Below the pieces are notes generated by a model, which did not search any database, was not told the DNA's origin, and saw nothing but the letters and a program-made list of their open reading frames with translations. A stretch of DNA of 64,000 nt from Bostrychus sinensis (Eukaryota > Chordata > Actinopteri > Gobiiformes > Eleotridae), in NCBI GenBank assembly GCA_020698575.1, contig CM036250.1, positions 21,665,500-21,729,499 of the forward strand, given 5' to 3'. This document shows, one piece after another, positions 62,515-64,000 of this stretch; position 1 is the first letter of the stretch; each line of letters opens with the position of its first letter. The position numbers were made by a program, and so were the translations under genes.

Positions 62515-62850
62515 TTATGGGAATGGGAATGGTATTTTATATAGCGCTTTACCTATGACACAAGTCACCCGAAGCACTTTACACTGAAGGGAAGGTGTAT
62601 TTCATTCACTCCATAGTCGGTGGTGGTAAGCTACTTTTTGTAGCCACAGTTTCCCCTGGGGTAGACTGACAGAAGTGCGGCTGCACACATCTGCGCCAAT
62701 GGACCCTCTGACCACCACCAACCACTCACTCACACCGGCTTCCTGGTATTTCCCCAGCGGTCTCCCATCCAGGTATTTGACCAGGCCCTACCCTGCTTAG
62801 CTTCTGAGGTCTGACAGGATCGGGCATCCACAAGGCGGTATGTCCCACAC
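62515..62850 (-). mobile_element. 5S rRNA-derived SINE
   Basis: The reverse complement of 62757-62850 matches 5S rRNA internal promoter sequence: GCCCGATCCTGTCAGACCTC, AGAAGCTAAGCAGGG (A-box region), GGGCCTGGTCAAATACC and TGGATGGGAGACCGC (C box). It is followed by a SINE body (TCTGTCAGTCTACCCCAGG) and a tail ending TAAAGCGCTATATAAAATAC and CCATTCCCATTCCC. The 5' part of the 5S gene is diverged and there is no sign of a functional 5S gene. The body is shared with the tRNA-headed SINE at 31165-31480. Confidence 0.9.
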
Positions 62851-64000
62851 ATTAGGCTACAAAACCCATCCTTACACTTAATACTATAACTTCTGTGCTG
62901 GGTTGGAACAGTATGCTTTTACATTCATTTGTATTAAATTAACCCTCTCCATTTATCTGGGCTTGGCACTAGTTCAATTTGTGGCTAGCCTTTTTTGGCT
63001 CCATGTTGTAGAATCCAACCCCTAACCACTTCAATAACAAGGAACCTACAAAGCATCCCAAATATCTATACCACACTTTAGCAGCCCGTTTTGCTGTGGC
63101 TGCAGAATAGGTACTTCAGATTAATAGTTAAGGGCACTTGACCTCCATCCACTTCAAGTACGGTTAATTTTTCATATAAAACACATTGTTTTTAATGCTT
63201 CTATGATATTCTTTAGGTGGGCGGGGGTTGTACTTTGCACACAGTAGAAGTTTAATCCTTTTTACACTCTTAACGAACTGATATTATACCTGACCTGTAC
63301 CATAGCACTTGTATTCCCACCTTAAGCAGCACGTATTGTTTACAGTACATAATGATAAAATTGTACTTGTATTTGACTTGAATCCAAAGATTTACTAAGG
63401 CCATACATTTTGGTTATATGGTTGTATGATTCTTTTTAAATAATACTAGTTATATGTTCATTTTAATGAGGTGCTCCTAATGTTGATGAAACAGAGTCTC
63501 TTGTCAAAAGTTCCATAATGAGGTGACTTGATGTGGAACACTGTTTATGTCGGCCATGTTTGCGGCCCATTACACACAAGCATGTGACATGATGAGGCCT
63601 GTGATTGGTGCATTAAGTCCATCTCACTTTAAAGCCTTGTCTTCCGTTGTGTCAGCACTTTTCTCACTAACTGCATTCATCAGGACAGATCATTACATCC
63701 TTCCACTCCTCCGCCGCTCGCTCACTCCATCTCTCACTCACTAAATGAAAGAGGAACCCTGGTGCATCTAAAGACTGGCTGCCAGTGGAGCCAGAGGTGG
63801 AGAGATGAGACGGAAGAATGGAGGAGAAGGAGGAGAAGAGAGAAGAGGAAAAAACACAGCCCTCTTAGAGTCCAGATAGTGGTAAAGAGAGTTTGTGTTG
63901 AAGTGATGATTAGTCTGTGTTGTGGCTGTGGGAAAGAGCCGCCATAGTTGGGCTATTAGTACACAGCAGGATGGAGGCAGTCTGGTTTCCAAATCACATG
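62851..64000. other. Unassigned sequence at right edge
   Basis: Nothing recognized. A purine-rich GAGGAGAAGGAGGAG patch lies at about 63810-63850. Confidence 0.35.

Larger units (their letters stand above)
48929..64000 (-). other. Sequence upstream of the recognized TAFA exons, probably one large intron
   Basis: TAFA genes generally have very long introns, and no signal-peptide exon could be identified here on the minus strand. The region carries scattered repeats annotated separately and otherwise unassigned DNA. The stretches 49100-51180, 52600-54780, 55200-57060, 57560-58490, 58720-59820 and 59970-61490 show no gene that I can support. Confidence 0.45.

Noticed and set aside
62757..62850. 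Functional 5S rRNA gene
   Set aside because: The 5' portion is diverged and the sequence continues directly into a SINE body and tail.

Overview
The window reads as euchromatic nuclear DNA of a teleost fish. It is AT-rich and gene-poor, has many TG/CA microsatellites, and is loaded with transposon families typical of ray-finned fishes: a Rex3-like RTE retrotransposon, a second non-LTR element, tRNA-headed and 5S-headed SINEs, and hAT, PIF/Harbinger and Tc1 remnants. There are no operons, rRNA or tRNA genes, or CRISPR arrays.

The only host gene I can support is the 3' part of a TAFA (FAM19A) chemokine-like gene on the minus strand. Three coding exons are visible: 48928-48779, 43153-43029 and 39411-39400. 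They splice with matching phases and AG/GT borders into the cysteine-rich secreted domain. The ten-cysteine TAFA spacing is reproduced exactly, and the protein ends in VTR and a stop. The signal-peptide exon was not found and probably lies upstream, in 48929-64000 or beyond the window. The stretch left of 39400 is 3' UTR and then downstream intergenic DNA. I cannot decide between the tafa2, tafa3 and tafa4 paralogs.

Layout. 1-1490: broken non-LTR retrotransposon on the minus strand, abutting a TA microsatellite. 1.5-4.8 kb: degenerate repeats. 4787-7571: 5'-truncated Rex3-like LINE on the minus strand, flanked by a perfect 12-bp target duplication. 7.6-38 kb: intergenic DNA with a Harbinger-like element (10314-12544) carrying a nested Harbinger-like MITE (10925-11174), a hAT MITE with 8-bp duplication (17728-18241), an unusual triple inverted repeat next to a Tc1 fragment (24173-24470), a degenerate CTGGTTTTAG-type array (29022-29549), a 982-bp foldback element (29879-30860), a SINE inserted in an older repeat (31049-31565) and a Tc1 deletion derivative (34028-34490). 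38.6-49 kb: the TAFA exons. The 5.6-kb intron between the two cysteine-rich exons holds a TIR-bounded element containing about 36 copies of a 22-bp repeat (47222-48043). 49-64 kb: probable large upstream intron, with a LINE 3' remnant, a 5S-derived SINE and stretches that look like possible conserved noncoding elements.

I saw no convincing novel biochemical system. The most notable items are the TAFA exons, the TIR-bounded 22-bp array, a duplicated block of the TAFA 3' UTR, the asymmetric foldback element and a dispersed tRNA-like repeat family with at least seven copies in the window.
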